Assembly: GCA_030248065.1 (NCBI GenBank) | Contig: JASAMV010008548.1 | Location: 1 to 64,000 of the forward strand | Direction of reading: 5' to 3' | Origin: Rhynchonema sp. JSB1_4 | Taxonomy: Eukaryota > Nematoda > Chromadorea > Monhysterida > Xyalidae | Length of the DNA stretch: 64,000 nt | Program-made: the position numbers and the translations under genes | Shown here: in pieces, positions 1 through 11,389 of the stretch | Numbering within the stretch: the stretch's first letter is position 1 | How the letters are laid out: every line of letters starts with the position of its first letter | The notes under the pieces: generated by a model | What the model saw: only the letters and a program-made list of their open reading frames with translations | Told to the model about the DNA's origin: nothing | Database searches by the model: none

Positions 1-120
1 ATTTACATGCTGGGCAGTGCATATGCACAAAGCTCACAGCGAGCATGTGAAACATTGTTGTTGTTAGATTCCACAGGAAACTTCTACACGTTTTTGCTTA
101 TGTGAATAGAGAATATTCAA

Positions 121-770
121 TGATGCTTATGATAATACGCAAAATGATCAAATTTGCTGATGATCTGGCGGTCATTTACCCAGCTGTTACAGACAAGTGC
201 ATCTACACTTGCAACTGACATCGACCAAATCACCGCGCCTTCTAAAGGTAATGCTGAAAGTGACGGAAAAAAAACCAAACCTGTTGTGTTTGACCATGCA
301 CTCAACCAGGCCCACCTGTAAATATTGTTATAAACAGTGCAAATATTGAACAAGTTAATCGATACAAATACTTGGCATACTGGTCGATGAACACCTGAAC
401 TACAATCTGCATTGTCACAAAGTAAGCGCTAAGGAAAAAAAGACCATTGGGTTCCTGACTAGAGCCTTCCTGTGGCAGTGTGCCAATAAATAGTCTGAAA
501 TGCCTGTACAGACCGTCCGCACTCGTACGTCTTATGGTTGCAGCCAAGCTATCCAATTGAGAAACGGTGACAAAAATCACAATCGAGCGCACCCAAGTTC
601 GCTTTAGGGCGATCCTGAATAACTGGCAACGTGATACGTCATACCATGATTTGCTCAAGGCCGTTGGGTTGCTCCCATTCCACAGACAAGTATCGGATTA
701 CTTCGCAACAGCTCTATCAAAGACGTTAATGGAATTAGGTTTAGTCTGCCCCAGCCTGTTCACTTTTTGA
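121..770 (+). pseudogene. Decayed non-LTR retrotransposon reverse transcriptase fragment
   Basis: Translation from base 150 gives FADDLAVIYP, the catalytic FADD box of a non-LTR (LINE-type) reverse transcriptase. It is followed by residues resembling the usual downstream region up to about 300. Near 340-380 the frame reads YKYL and then shifts by one base to give LGILVDEHLNYNLH and KKTIGFLTRAF (about 424-466), the conserved YLGI..D..L.....H segment. A frameshift and several stops show that it is dead. Bases 480-770 may continue the RT thumb region but are not diagnostic. The 5' part of the element lies outside the window or is lost. Confidence 0.7.
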
Positions 771-980
771 GTGAACGTGAAGAACTGGAGCTAGTGCACG
801 AACCAGTTTACAAGAAATCGATCAAATTGGACAAGCCGAACACGACGCGATACCAGCAAGCGCCACGTATTCAACACACCATGTTCAACGACTGGACCAC
901 AGGCCGTGATCGACCTTCCCTATTCCAAATGGAAGAAACCGTTTCTTTCGAAGGAGTCGTTTTACCATGTCTAAAATAAC

Positions 981-2329
981 CTGACATCAAGAAGCAAACA
1001 ATAGAATTTCAGACCTTGATATTTAGCTGTCATCTAGTCAGACAGCCTGTAACAGTTGACCACTCTCACTGAACTTGGACGTACGGTAATTTCGCCACCC
1101 CTGGATAAACAGGTTTACCAGAAATTCATCATGTACGATCAACTTTATTGATGTTATCACTGTACATATCTGAGTCTAAAGTTGAGGCCTTGACCACCAA
1201 CACACCATTCAAATGAGCCATGGAAATTTCTGGTTCATCTGCACTATCATGTTCCGAAATGTTTTGTATGCAACTTCTGTAACAATCAGTATTTACTGGA
1301 CAATACGACTGTACTTTGCTTATTTATACATGTACATCGTGAACCTGTGATTTCAATTACGTTATTTTCATGTTCTAACAGGATTTGCTACATTGCCTGC
1401 GGGCGTTTGCATTTCCACCTGCACCTGCAAGGTGCAAAGTCAAATGGGTGATATCTCCAAACAGTGTAAAAAGGTCAGTTGAGTGGTAAATGTTGGTGAA
1501 ATGGTTGACAGCTCATTATTATAGAGCTTCGGTGTAAACTATGAAACATTCCACGTTAATAACAGGCAATGTTTCAATGTCAACACCTAAGCTACACCGA
1601 CCGAGCTTTCGACCGAACTCTTACGATCTCACCTTCACGCCCAACTGACCTTTAACACCGTTTCGAAAATATTGCCCACCGGATGAACCTTTGCTCTTAC
1701 CCATCCTTGTCGTCGTTTCAAAAACTCGGGACAAACTGTACTATAGTGTTTCCTGTTTTTCTTGGTCCCAAGGAACTCCGCGGGCCCGTGTTATAACTCA
1801 ACTTCTTAGCTCCAGGTTGAGATTACAATTCCCATTCAAATTTAGGCAGCTGGCAAAAACGTGGTCAAAGTTTGCCTGTGGGACTAAAAATAATAACAAC
1901 AACGTTTCCACATGCTCGCTGTGGGCTTTGTGCGTGCGCGCTGCCAGCATGTCAATGAAACATTTCACCATTTGCTGCTGAGTGCTTTGTGCTTGGATTA
2001 ACAAGGACACATTCTTAATCTCTTTCATTGGTTTCTGAAATCTCCACCCCAAACTGGAGTTTGAAGTTATAACGTGGGGTAGCCTTTCCTTCCCACTGCA
2101 AAAGGAAACACTATACAACCTAAATGGAGACTGCATCATGCTGCCTCAATTGAGGCTCGATGGAGAAATATCCCCTTTGTTCGCCTAATGAGATTGTTCA
2201 ACGCTCATTGGAATTCGTCTGGTGGAACGTCAAGGATGTAAGTTTGGTCAATCGGCAGACCAACACACACCCCAACACTTGGTAATTTTGTACCCGAGTA
2301 TACGCAACTGAACGAAGTACAAAAACATT
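981..2329. other. Gene-free stretch before the palindrome
   Basis: Apart from the foldback element at 1445-1679 I see no exon with family motifs or convincing splice borders. Short open frames on both strands at 1690-2140 overlap each other and resemble nothing I recognise. The boundary at about 2330 is where similarity to the right palindrome arm begins. Confidence 0.5.
1445..1679. mobile_element. Foldback MITE, family A, degenerate copy
   Basis: This is an approximately 235-bp inverted-repeat unit starting with GGGTGATATC and ending with CGAAAATATTGCCCACC. Its centre holds the family's GAAACATTCCACGTTAATAA followed by CAGGCAATGTTTC. The arms of GGTGTAAAGGTC-type repeats have diverged compared with the copies at 27221, 43779 and 44289. 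Confidence 0.75.
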
Positions 2330-3060
2330 AATCAGTATTTGGTCAAAAGAATATTTGTTAACTTTGAAATCATCGGGCCACACCAGGCACGGACTTGTGC
2401 ATGCTTGGAAATGTGCCGTATATAGGTTTTCGGGTCAAGAAAGCCGTTGGTGACGTTGATTTATTGGTCGGGCAGTTTTCAGGACCGGAACTAAGAATTG
2501 AAGCCGCGATTAAACGCTGATCAATGGTCCAACATGTAGTCACGTTGTCCCACAATGATACTGTTCTGTATGTAATGCATGCAGCTCATAGGTTCCCGGG
2601 TTCCAGTGGTACGATTGTGATGACATCAGCGCTTATGCACCACAGAACATCGATTACAGCAACGAAAATGCTTGCTTCACAAGGAAACTGTCAGAAAATG
2701 CAGTGAAAATGTCTGTATTTGACGCGCGACGCGCCCGATTTTTTTTGATATTTTGCAGTGTTCGAGACAGAAAATCATGTGCGATTTGGGGGACCTTTCT
2801 TCTTCTATCTCTTGACTTCTTAGTGGAGGCACGTCACCTGCTGAGCGCCTGAGAAAGGCACCTGTACCCCATTGTACTCCGTCTCCAACGACATTGTTCC
2901 TGGCGAGGAACGAGACAAAGTACACTACAAATTAGACGGTGCTCAGATGCCATGCCGGGGAAAGTTAAGCAGAACTGAATCGTGATATAAGATTACTCGA
3001 CTTTTAATGAAAAAAATCATATCGGAATTTATTAAATTTCATGGGCTGTTTAGATTTCAG

Positions 3061-5258
3061 GGTCGGACGAATTCTATCTCGGACTACCGCTGGAGAAGGA
3101 CTACCGCGTCGCTCGACAGAAACCGGCTGGTTAATCTTTGTGAGGCGGAGCTTGCATTTGAATTTACAAAAGCAAATGATTCTTTCAGCCACGTCCGACA
3201 CACTGTGGCATGTGGTCAAGAGCAAGGAAATTCGAACATTCCTTGTCAAAATGCAACTTTATCCCTTGATGAAACAAGCTGGTGCTTCCATTGAAGGACT
3301 GAGTTTTGAAGACGTGCGTTTGACTGACAGTTGCTACTGCGCTTCTAACGATGTTTGATGCAAAAAGTATGAAAAATGTCCGCTTTCGACATCTGTGCAC
3401 TGAGTGCAGTAATGTCGGTTTGTTTCGCCCGGCTTTCGCAGACAGACCGAGGCGCGCAAGGGCTCGTCAGTGCGAACGCCTCTGGCAAAGCTGTGGTGTA
3501 CATACAGTATACATGCGTTAACTTCAGATATAGCAACAGCTTGAAAAGTGAAAATCAGCAAAAGAACACCTGTGTGCATCGCAGTCTGGCTATAACTGAA
3601 TGTGCCGTTCTGCTGGTCGAAAACTTCAAGTGTCCTGCGCGTTTGGTTCCAGCTGCACAGTTTTAGACAACGCTTAGTCAGCATAGAGCTTAATGGATTA
3701 TTTTGAATCAGAGTATTTCTGAAGATCCGATTTGAAATTTTTTATAGATTAAATTAAGGCGCGCGTATACTCGTTCCGCGGAACAGAAAGAACGAGTGGA
3801 GGACGACGTTTCCCCCCCCCGCACAAAATCCTTTATTCGCTAGAGCATCCACAACTTTAAAGATTAACCCATACGGTGGCTTCGTCTGTTCCTCCCTTTC
3901 ATGTCTGAAGCCGGTGGAGGAACGAGAATTAACTAATTAAATATTTATTTAAAATTTTTTGTTTTTCCCCCCCCTTTTTAAAACATTCCTGGAGCGGACG
4001 CACTCATTTGAAATCCCCGCACCCCCGAACCTCTTTCTTAAAATTGGGCCTTGCTGTACGTAATACGGTAGCGGGATCAAATTTTGTCACTTTGGCAATG
4101 ACTCGGTTGAGCCAAGATGTCGAACGGCCTTACTGTATATCGCCCCCTCCACCCAATAATTTCTTTTTTTATGCAGGGCAAATTCAATCCGTTGAATTCA
4201 CCAGAATGGCACGCTGTGGAGATTGGCGCCGTCAATGGAATAGGCACGGCGAGAGGTCGGTGAATACAGTTGGGTGGGTCATCTTTTTGGCTTTCACTTG
4301 AAAATGACAGATCAAACCCTTGAACTTGTTGTGACAGTGTGGTACAAGAAAGGTACTGTATATACTGCTCATGAAAATTTGCAGGTTTGGCGCAACCGTT
4401 CAGCGCGCTGGCGATGGGGAAGCTGATAAAAAATAATGAGGTCCTCGAAAAGATCAGCAAACCGTCGAATCGAGGCAAAGTAGACCTTGTTTTGGGTCTG
4501 AAAGTAAACACTGGACATGGATTTATGTTCATTGAACATCCGAGCGGAAAGGTACAGTTGCTTCAATCTGTTTTGTGTGTAGCTGACTAATATCACCAAT
4601 GTTGTTGGGTCAATGACAAATTATTGCGAACCAGGAGGACTCGAACCCCCCCCCAGACTTCCGGTTAACATGACCGGTGATGTCATACCGCTGAGCTGGT
4701 TCGGCGATTTTGACGCGCACTAAATAAGTTGTGTTTGTTCTCGTGGACGCGCTTATAGGGCAATGAGGCACCAAATAAGGAGCCGTTGTGTGCAGTGTCC
4801 AGTTAACTATAAAACGTAGAAATATCACCTGTGAGATATGCTTTCGCATTGCTGGTGAGAAGCATCCGTAATCGAACATCCTGTATCCAGGGCCTCAAAT
4901 AATCTACGCGACCAGGAATTATAAGTAAATGCCAATTTTGGTCGTATCTGACAAAAATATCGATCGCAGCTGACAAAAAATAAGTTTTAACAAAAAATCG
5001 CGAGCCTGCAGAAATATAAGTTCTTTCTGCCGTCGCGGAGGTCGTACTATTGTGAGGTCAACCATTTTCTCAATATCCAAATTTTCGCAGGAGGACACGT
5101 GGACGTTCGGCCATCCCGGTTATGGCGGTCAGAATGTGATGGTTGACATGGACAACGAACTGTCGATGGCCTACATTACCAATAGCCTCAAGTCGGGCTT
5201 TGGAGAATTCATCAGGACTTACGCGGCGCTGAAAACGGCTGTCTATGAATCGGTGTAA
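3061..5258 (+). pseudogene. Beta-lactamase-like serine hydrolase, 3' half only (exons 6-10)
   Basis: Five exons with GT-AG borders and consistent phase lie at 3061-3129, 3189-3313, 4177-4255, 4385-4551 and 5091-5258 (stop TAA). Exon 6 reads [16 protein letters not shown], typical of the EstB/class C-like LACT family. Exons 8-9 give GAVNGIGTAR and GLKVNTGHGFMF. Exon 10 gives FGHPGYGGQ, whose HPG is the family's equivalent of the third active-site motif (KTG/HxG), then AYITNSL. The exons carrying the SxxK nucleophile and the Tyr motif are absent because the arm begins just after exon 5. The region upstream of 2330 is unrelated, so this copy has no start in the window. Exons 8-10 exist only here, not in the right copy. 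Recognition of the family is firm. Whether it is a pseudogene, or is wrongly split by assembly, is open. Confidence 0.85.
4625..4712 (-). tRNA. tRNA-like sequence, probably a pseudogene or SINE head
   Basis: On the minus strand there is an A-box-like AGCTCAGCGGTATGA and a perfect B box GGTTCGAGTCC. A 7-bp acceptor pairing is possible (CGAACCA with TGGTTCG). The T stem pairs G-rich against CCTCC and is preceded by an eight-G run. The D stem pairs poorly and no clean 5-bp anticodon stem with U33 can be drawn; CATGTTAA lies in the loop. It sits in the intron between lactamase exons 9 and 10, in the part missing from the right arm. A functional tRNA is unlikely. Confidence 0.45.
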
Positions 5259-6211
5259 TGTGATCCGGACGTTTTTTTATGCTCGCGTCTTTTTGGCTGA
5301 GGCTAATTTATACGTAGGTCATAAAGGTGCTCACGTAATATGTGATCATTTATCCAACTTGGCATTTTAGCCCTGGCGCATTTAGGCTACACAAGTTGTC
5401 AAAATGCCTGTACACAGCACAAAACACTTTTGCAACACATTAGTAGTCCAGGTTTTATACCATGCCTGTCCGGCTGGATTAGTTTTCTAAGCCCAATCAA
5501 ACCAGCCACGGAAGGTTTCATTTGCTAACGTTAGCTATGCCCTAGTTCAGTATAGTCTGCCGAGGGCAGAATATTCTAAATGTATGATAAAGCAGAGTTT
5601 TGTGTATTGAAGTGTCACAGAACCAAGTTCTCTGTATCAGGGTCTATGCGTCAGCGTAGCACGGAATTATGCAACAGCAAAACAGAAAAGACATCCTGGC
5701 GTTAGCTCATTGGCGACATATTCACAAGATAGCTTACATATTCAATAGTGTTTGTGAGAGGAAAAAAATTCGCAACGTAGATTGAAACATCAGCAGGTCA
5801 GATTATCGGAAAATTTGCTATACCTGTAGTGTTATAAATGGGGGTGCTGGCGTGAGCGCGTGTGTTGGGCTTTTGCTAATTTTATTATTGCAATAATGTC
5901 GTATGCCTGTCGACACAAAACGCTGAAAAAATCAGCCCGATCGGTGCAGCAGAAAGTGGTTTTCTGGACACCCGAGAAATCGTGATGTCCGCGTTCCCAA
6001 AAAAGTGGCCATTGCTATCTCCTTCTAGGAAACTGAATGAAGTCGGCCAAGTTACATATCAATGGACTCGCCTAGTCGTGGAGAGGTACGCGCAAAAACA
6101 GCATTTTGAAACATCGCTTCTATCGCGAGAAATCGGCGATTTTTTTGGCGTATTAGCAATTCTGAATTCTGATTGTCTGCATGACGTCATTGATTGGCTG
6201 TTGATGGCGGG

Positions 6212-6915
6212 ATTATCGAGCAACAGTTATGCGGTCCGACCACGTGTAGAAAAAATGGCGTTGCATAGTTCCGGCGCCCGCTCGGGGGAGGCGTAAATAC
6301 ATAGTGCCGTCTTACATTGGGGGTTAGTCAAAACATCGTACAACAGCGCAGAACACTTGTGTGCACTTGCACTTACATTTGTGCTTGTCTGTTACCTGAT
6401 GGAAAACTATGATATGAAAATGAAAAGAGGAAAGTGTCAACAAGAGTTGCCTTGTGAAACCGTGTATTTAATAGCCAGGGATTTTGTGCTTTTGTTGTCT
6501 GCTCTGACAAGCCGCATCTTATTCATACGAACTAATTAGCTTGTCCAAAACGCCAATTGATGATTATTAGCGAGTTGAACAAATCGATTCCGTGAAGTTG
6601 CATAAGAATCGGGATAATAAAACCTAATATACATAGTAAATGTGATGATGTTTGCTATTGTGGGATTATGTGGCGGGTGAAATCAAACAGTACTTGTTTC
6701 TCACACTGACTAATGATAAGAAGTAAAATGAAAGGTGTGTAATTGCGCTCGAAGATTGTGTTCTGTTACTGAAAAAATGCTACTGAACGAAATGATGAAA
6801 ACGGAAATGGGCAAAAAACGGATGAGGTGCCGAACACCGAGCGGGCGCCGGAACTATGCAACGCCATTTTTTCTACATCACGTGGTCGGACCGCATAACT
6901 GTTGCTCGATAATCC
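6212..6915. mobile_element. Non-autonomous TIR element (GCGGTCCGACCACGT family), left-arm copy
   Basis: About 75 bp at 6212-6290 (ATTATCGAGCAACAGTTATG ... GGCGCCCGCTCGG) returns inverted at 6837-6915, enclosing about 550 bp with no transposase-like reading frame. Its mirror copy is at about 15294-16010. No convincing target-site duplication is visible. Confidence 0.65.
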
Positions 6916-7319
6916 TTGTTTCACCCCATTGTACCGTCATAAGTATACGGTTGGACTTGTTTCTTCCATTTGTACCGTCAGAAGTCTAGGCTAGGTTTAG
7001 TTAGGGATGTTGCATAATTCCTTAAGCCTGTTTAGGCTCTTTTTTCCTAGTTCCTATATGGACAAATTTTATTTTTATTTTTTTGGCAGAATATTCTATA
7101 CCAGTGTAGTTCCTGGTCCGGCGCGGCGGTTAGTGTACCTACCCCTTTTTTCCGTGCGGCGGTTCGTGTACCTCCCTGGGGGCAGTGCTGTGGCTACTTT
7201 TGCGGGGCGGGTAGGGTACATCGGTGGAAAAAATCGGGGCGGGTAGGGGGGTAGTGTACCTGGGATTTTGGGGGGGGGGGGAAATCCGGTTTGGGGGGGA
7301 GGGGGGAAGATTTTTCGGG

Positions 7320-8147
7320 GCGGGTAGGGTACAACACAAGTTTTTTCGGGTGCCTGTTTTTATGCATTAAAAGGTGCATATATCGCGCGCAGCGCGAGAT
7401 TTTTTGCACTTTTTAGGGGTTTCGGTCGAAATTTGGGCATTTTTGACCGAAAAATGGGCATTTTGGGGGTAAAAATCGGGGCGGGTAGGGTATTGGTCGC
7501 ACAATGACTATATAAGAATTGGTCAAATTTTTTTCCTGAATCGCAAAGCAGGCTGGTGACGGGGCAATGACGTTGCGTTGCGTGATCACACACAAAACAC
7601 GTAGTAAAGAGAATGTTTCAGACGTGCGGCAACGTGGTTGATCTGCTAGATTATTTTCAGCTGAAAATGTTTTGTGAGAATCACAAATAGCACAGTAGTT
7701 AAGAGTGACTGAACGTGAAAATCAGGATTGATTTTGATGAATTCTTATATGGTCATTGTGCGACCAATACCAGGGCGGGGCGGGTAGGGGTAGGGTACCA
7801 GAGCGGGGCGGGTAGGGGGGTAGGGTACCAGGCCGGGGCGGGTAGGGTACCATTGGGGGCAGTGCTGTGGCTGCGGGGGGGGGGGGCCCTCCCCAATGGT
7901 ACCCTACCCGCCCCGGCCGGTACGCTACCCCCCTACCCGCCCCGCTTCCGCTACCCCCCTACCCGCCCCACCCTGGTCCCCCTACCCGCCCCGATTTTTA
8001 CCCCCAAAATGCCCATTTTTCGGTCAAAAATGCCCAAATTTCTACCGAAAACCCTGAAAAGTGCAAAAAATCTCGCGCTGCGCGCGATATATGCACTTTT
8101 TAGCACATAAAAACAGGCACCCGAAAAAACTTGTGTTGTACCCTACC
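7320..8147. repeat. Nested G-rich hairpin (palindrome inside the left arm)
   Basis: The outer stem at 7320-7500 (GGGTACAACACAAG ... ATATCGCGCGCAGCGCGAG ... AAAATGGGCATTTTGGGGG) is repeated inverted at 7985-8147. Inside it, ATTGGTCGCACAATGA at about 7490 pairs with 7750-7775. G-rich units of the type GGGCGGGTAGGGTACC at 7772-7862 pair with C-rich CCCTACCCGCCCC units at 7890-8000. The four or more closely spaced G-runs are also compatible with G-quadruplexes. Confidence 0.75.
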
Positions 8148-8294
8148 GTATTGTCGGAAATAGAACCCCCATTAATTGACCCCCCCAGTAATTGAACCCC
8201 ACCTAAATGGCTCGAAATCAAAAATAGAACCCCCCATTAATTGACCCCCCCCCATTAATAGAACCCCACCCCCAACCTTCACCGTACCACAGAT

Positions 8295-8716
8295 CAGTGG
8301 TGTCGTTGGGGGGGGGGGTTGGGGGGTTACCCCCCCTGGTATGGGGTATGGGAAATCGGCCGGGGGTATGGGGTATGGGAAATTTTTCACTTTTGGAACA
8401 AACACCCCTAAGAAATGACTTTTTGACTCCGAGAAGTACCAAAATTGACCATTTTTCGTCCAAAAATGTAAAAAATCGCTTGCTGCCGCAAGAAAACTCT
8501 GTTTTAAGCAGTTTTTAGACCAATTTTTGGCACATTTAGAAGATTTTTGGGGTCATTTTTTAAAACCCCCACCCTCGGGTATGGGAAATTTTTGAGTTTT
8601 TGGGGAAACCCCCCCCCCGGGGATGGGAAATTTTTGTTTTGTGGGGGGATGTATGGGAAATTTCCCGAAAATTGGGCTGGGTATGGGAAAATTTCGATTT
8701 CTCAACGACACCACTG
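8295..8716. mobile_element. Non-autonomous hAT-like element, left-arm copy
   Basis: Terminal inverted repeats CAGTGGTGTCGTTG / CAACGACACCACTG bound 422 bp. They are flanked by a perfect 8-bp direct repeat CCACAGAT (8287-8294 and 8717-8724), the target-duplication length and TIR start typical of hAT transposons. The interior is low-complexity and rich in GTATGGGAAATTT motifs, with no transposase. The mirror copy is at 13485-13908 and a deleted relative is at 61152-61264. Confidence 0.88.
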
Positions 8717-8765
8717 CCACAGATTAGTGGTATGATAAGGCTGTGTTGTTGTGTCAAACGTTTAA

Positions 8766-9070
8766 ACTTGCGTATAAGTCCAGCCACGAACTCATGAGAC
8801 GACTTATTTTGAAGTTGACCTGCACGGATCCAATAATGTTCCGGTTCCACGTATTTCGGAAATGAAAGAAAGAGAAACGCATGTATTTTTTAAAAACACG
8901 CTCTCTACCTCGGTACGTAAATTCCCTTTTGACTCCCAAAACATTTGTGTGTTGAAGGACGTTGCTGTTCGCGTAAGCACGCAACAAATTGAGGTCAGCC
9001 AGCTGGAACTTGTCATCATCTCTCTCGGCCCAATCTCTTTCTTTTGTTTGCGAAAACCCGTGTACCGTAA
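8766..9070. repeat. Dispersed repeat related to TIR family C (left arm)
   Basis: It begins with TATAAGTCCAGCCACGAACT and CATGAGACGAC, runs through GGATCCAATAATGTTCCGG and GCAACAAATTGAGGTCAGCC, and ends near 9070. A near copy makes up most of the TA-flanked element at 32624-32982, and a mirror copy lies at about 13135-13440. No protein-coding capacity is evident. Confidence 0.7.
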
Positions 9071-9095
9071 AACCTAAAATACAAGGGCTATAATA

Positions 9096-10066
9096 CAATA
9101 TTCTGCTAAGCTCATCACCGAGGCTAGCAGAATGGCCAGCATAATAAGAAGGAACTTCTACACCAGGGACCCCTCCTTTTTACGCAAGCTATATTTGGCT
9201 TACGTTCGCCCCATTTTAGAATTTTGCATGTCGGTTTGGTCTCCACAAGATAAAACCACGTGCAAGAAAGTGGAGGCGGTTCAACGCGGCTTCACCCGTC
9301 ATCTACCCGGTATGGGTGACCACCCATACCTAAAACGCCTATCCCTGCTCCATTTGGAACCCCTGGTGTATCGGCGTGTCATCAATGACTTGGTATTGGT
9401 GCACAAAATTATTTCCGGCCTTATACCAGGGGTTGCAAGGAGCGACTTTTTCACCCCACCCTCCTCCCGTCCTGTCCGTGGCCACTGCCACCAGCTGAGT
9501 CGAGTCCGGGGTTCAGGTCGGGCCTTGGAAAGGTTCTGGAGTCACCGTGTTGTCGATCTGTGGAACGGTCTTCCCGAGTGTGTAGTCGTCTCAAATTCAT
9601 CCCATCAATTCAAAAAAAGGCTGCGCGCACTTTGTCGCGACCGTGTCTGGGACCATATTTTGTCCAATTTCTCTTCAGCCATCAATTAATTATCACTCAC
9701 TCGTTGGTCACGCCTTGCTGAATCGCTGCTACATTGGTCTTTTTCACTTTCAGACCAATTATAATCATTAACTTCGTCAAACTTATCAAAGTTTCCTTGG
9801 CTTGTTGTTTCGGTGCCACATTGCGTTGAGTTGACTGTTGCGACACCTCAAAATCGGTTTGTTCCATTCTTTTCAATTCATTTTTTGCTGTTGGTTGTTG
9901 TTGTCAATCTTGTCCAGTAGTGTTACCATACGTTACCGTTACCCCCGCCCTACCCGTTCTGTTTGTCCGTGTTTGTTTGCTCATATTTAGCTCATTTTGT
10001 TAATTCTTCCTAGCCTGCCGTTAGGCTTTTGCGAAAGCATGCATAAAACTTGAAACTTGAAACTTG
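9096..10066 (+). mobile_element. 5'-truncated CR1-like non-LTR retrotransposon 3' end
   Basis: An open frame to 9689 encodes the C-terminal part of a LINE-type ORF2. It includes RNFYTRDPSFLRKLY, YVRPILEFCMSVWSP, then VQRGFTRHLPG, YLKRLSLLHLEPL and LVLVHKIISG, the classic post-RT region of CR1/Jockey-clade elements. Its 3' tail ends in tandem AAACTTG heptamers (about 10040-10066), a typical LINE 3' microsatellite end. The catalytic RT core is missing, so it is a dead insertion. A mirrored copy occupies 12136-13105; there the frame breaks near 12710 (residues after PPS). Confidence 0.85.
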
Positions 10067-10818
10067 AAAGGGGGGCAGTGTAGTTCCTGGGGGGGTGGGG
10101 GGGACCCCCCTAAGGTACACTAATTTCCCCGACCAAGGTACACTAGTACACTAATTTCCCCTCCGCTCCGGGTACACTACCGTAAAAACCTAAATACAGC
10201 CCCCCCCGGAATAGAGCCTCCCCCCGTAATACAGCCCCCCCAAAAAGGGGGCAGTGAATTAATAGAGCCCCCCTGGAATAGAGCCCCCCCAAAGTAACAT
10301 CCCCTATACAGTAGCGTATTAAGGCTTGATAGTGGTGCACAGGTACATTTGTGCACGTTTGTTGTTCGTTCAGAGCACATAATACGCCTCTTATTGACGA
10401 ATAGACACGAATAAATGCAATTACAAGCGAAAAAACATCCTTTCACACCCCTTTTTTGGGGTTTTTAGGGGTATTCTCGGAACAATTTTTCCGGTTTGGG
10501 TCAGTGAATTAATAGAAGCCCCCCCCCGGAATAGAGCCCCCCCTCCTCCCCCCCAAAATGGGGTCAGTGAGTTAATAGAGCCCCCCCCTTCTATTTAGGT
10601 TTTTACGGTACATAGTACACTCCTTCCCCCAATTTTTGCCTAAAATGGCCATTTTTAGGCCGAAAATGGGCATTTTTAGGCCTAAAATGGGTGATTTAAT
10701 GTTCTCAAAAGTCGCCAAAATACCCTTTTTATGAAGAATTTTTTCCATAAAGGGGTAAAAATAGGTCGAATTTTTTACCTCAAAAAGTGACTTTTTCCTG
10801 ATTTTGGGTCTTCCCCCC

Positions 10819-11389
10819 TTCCCCCAGGGAGGTACATGATTTCCCCCTCCGAAAAGTAGGGAGGTACCGTAAAAACCTAAAAAGAAGGGGGGGCTCTATT
10901 AATTCACTGACCCCATTTTGGGGGGCCCTATTACCACTGACCCGAACCTGAAAAATTGTTCCCAGCCAAAACCCCTAAAAATGGGTTTGAAAGGATGTTT
11001 TTTCGCTTGTAATCGCATTTATTCGTGTCTATTTATTTGTCAATTAGAGGCATATTATGTGCTCTGAACGAACAATAAACGTGCATAAATGTACCTGTGC
11101 ACCACTATCAAGCCTTAATACACTACAACTACTGTATAGGGGATGTTACTTAGGGGGACTGGATTCCGGGGGGGGGGGGGCTCTATATAATTCACTCTCA
11201 CTGACCCCCTTTTTGGGGGGCTGTATTACGGGGGGGGGGGCTCTATTCCGGGGGGGGGGCTGTATTTAGGTTTTTGCGGTACACTAATTTCCCCGCCGGA
11301 CCAGGAACTACACTGAAGGGGGGGCTGTATTTTTTCACTGACCCCCTTTTAGCACTGGGGGGCGCTGTATTTTTGGGGGGCTCTATTTT
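10819..11389. repeat. Spacer at the palindrome centre
   Basis: The two arms are separated by about 570 bp of G/C-homopolymer-rich DNA. It includes a third partial copy, in plus orientation, of the unit starting GGATGTTTTTTCGCTTG (about 10990-11150). That unit also occurs inverted at about 10320-10440 and direct at about 11765-11900. Runs of 8-12 G or C make assembly here doubtful. Confidence 0.7.

Larger units (their letters stand above)
2330..10818. repeat. Left arm of a large imperfect palindrome
   Basis: Read in reverse complement, this segment recurs at 11390-17934 in the same order. It includes lactamase exons 6-7, an inverted-repeat element, the G-rich nested hairpin, the hAT-like element and the CR1-like RT fragment. 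Matched coordinates sum to about 22,210 for most of the length, but to about 20,280 outside left positions 3505-5450. The right arm therefore lacks about 1.9 kb that is present here. Point differences and small indels are scattered throughout, so the arms are not simple sequencing mirror images. Similarity stops at 2330, which corresponds to a point about 11 bp inside intron 5 of the lactamase gene. Confidence 0.9.

Noticed and set aside
2400..2703. Open frame conserved in both arms (mirror 17558-17869)
   Set aside because: It lies in lactamase intron 5, has an in-frame stop in the left copy at about 2518, and resembles no family; conservation is explained by the duplication.
5982..6296. 104-codon frame and its mirror near 15925-16158
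   Set aside because: It runs into the terminal repeat of a transposable element, has no motif, and is shortened in the other arm.
7139..8110. Pro-rich open frames across the G/C-rich repeats
   Set aside because: Pro/Gly/Thr/Arg strings arise from CCC/GGG homopolymers and the TACCCGCCCC unit, and are open on both strands.
8295..8716. Autonomous transposon with a transposase
   Set aside because: The element is only 422 bp of low-complexity sequence with no catalytic motif; the hAT assignment rests on TIR and 8-bp duplication alone.
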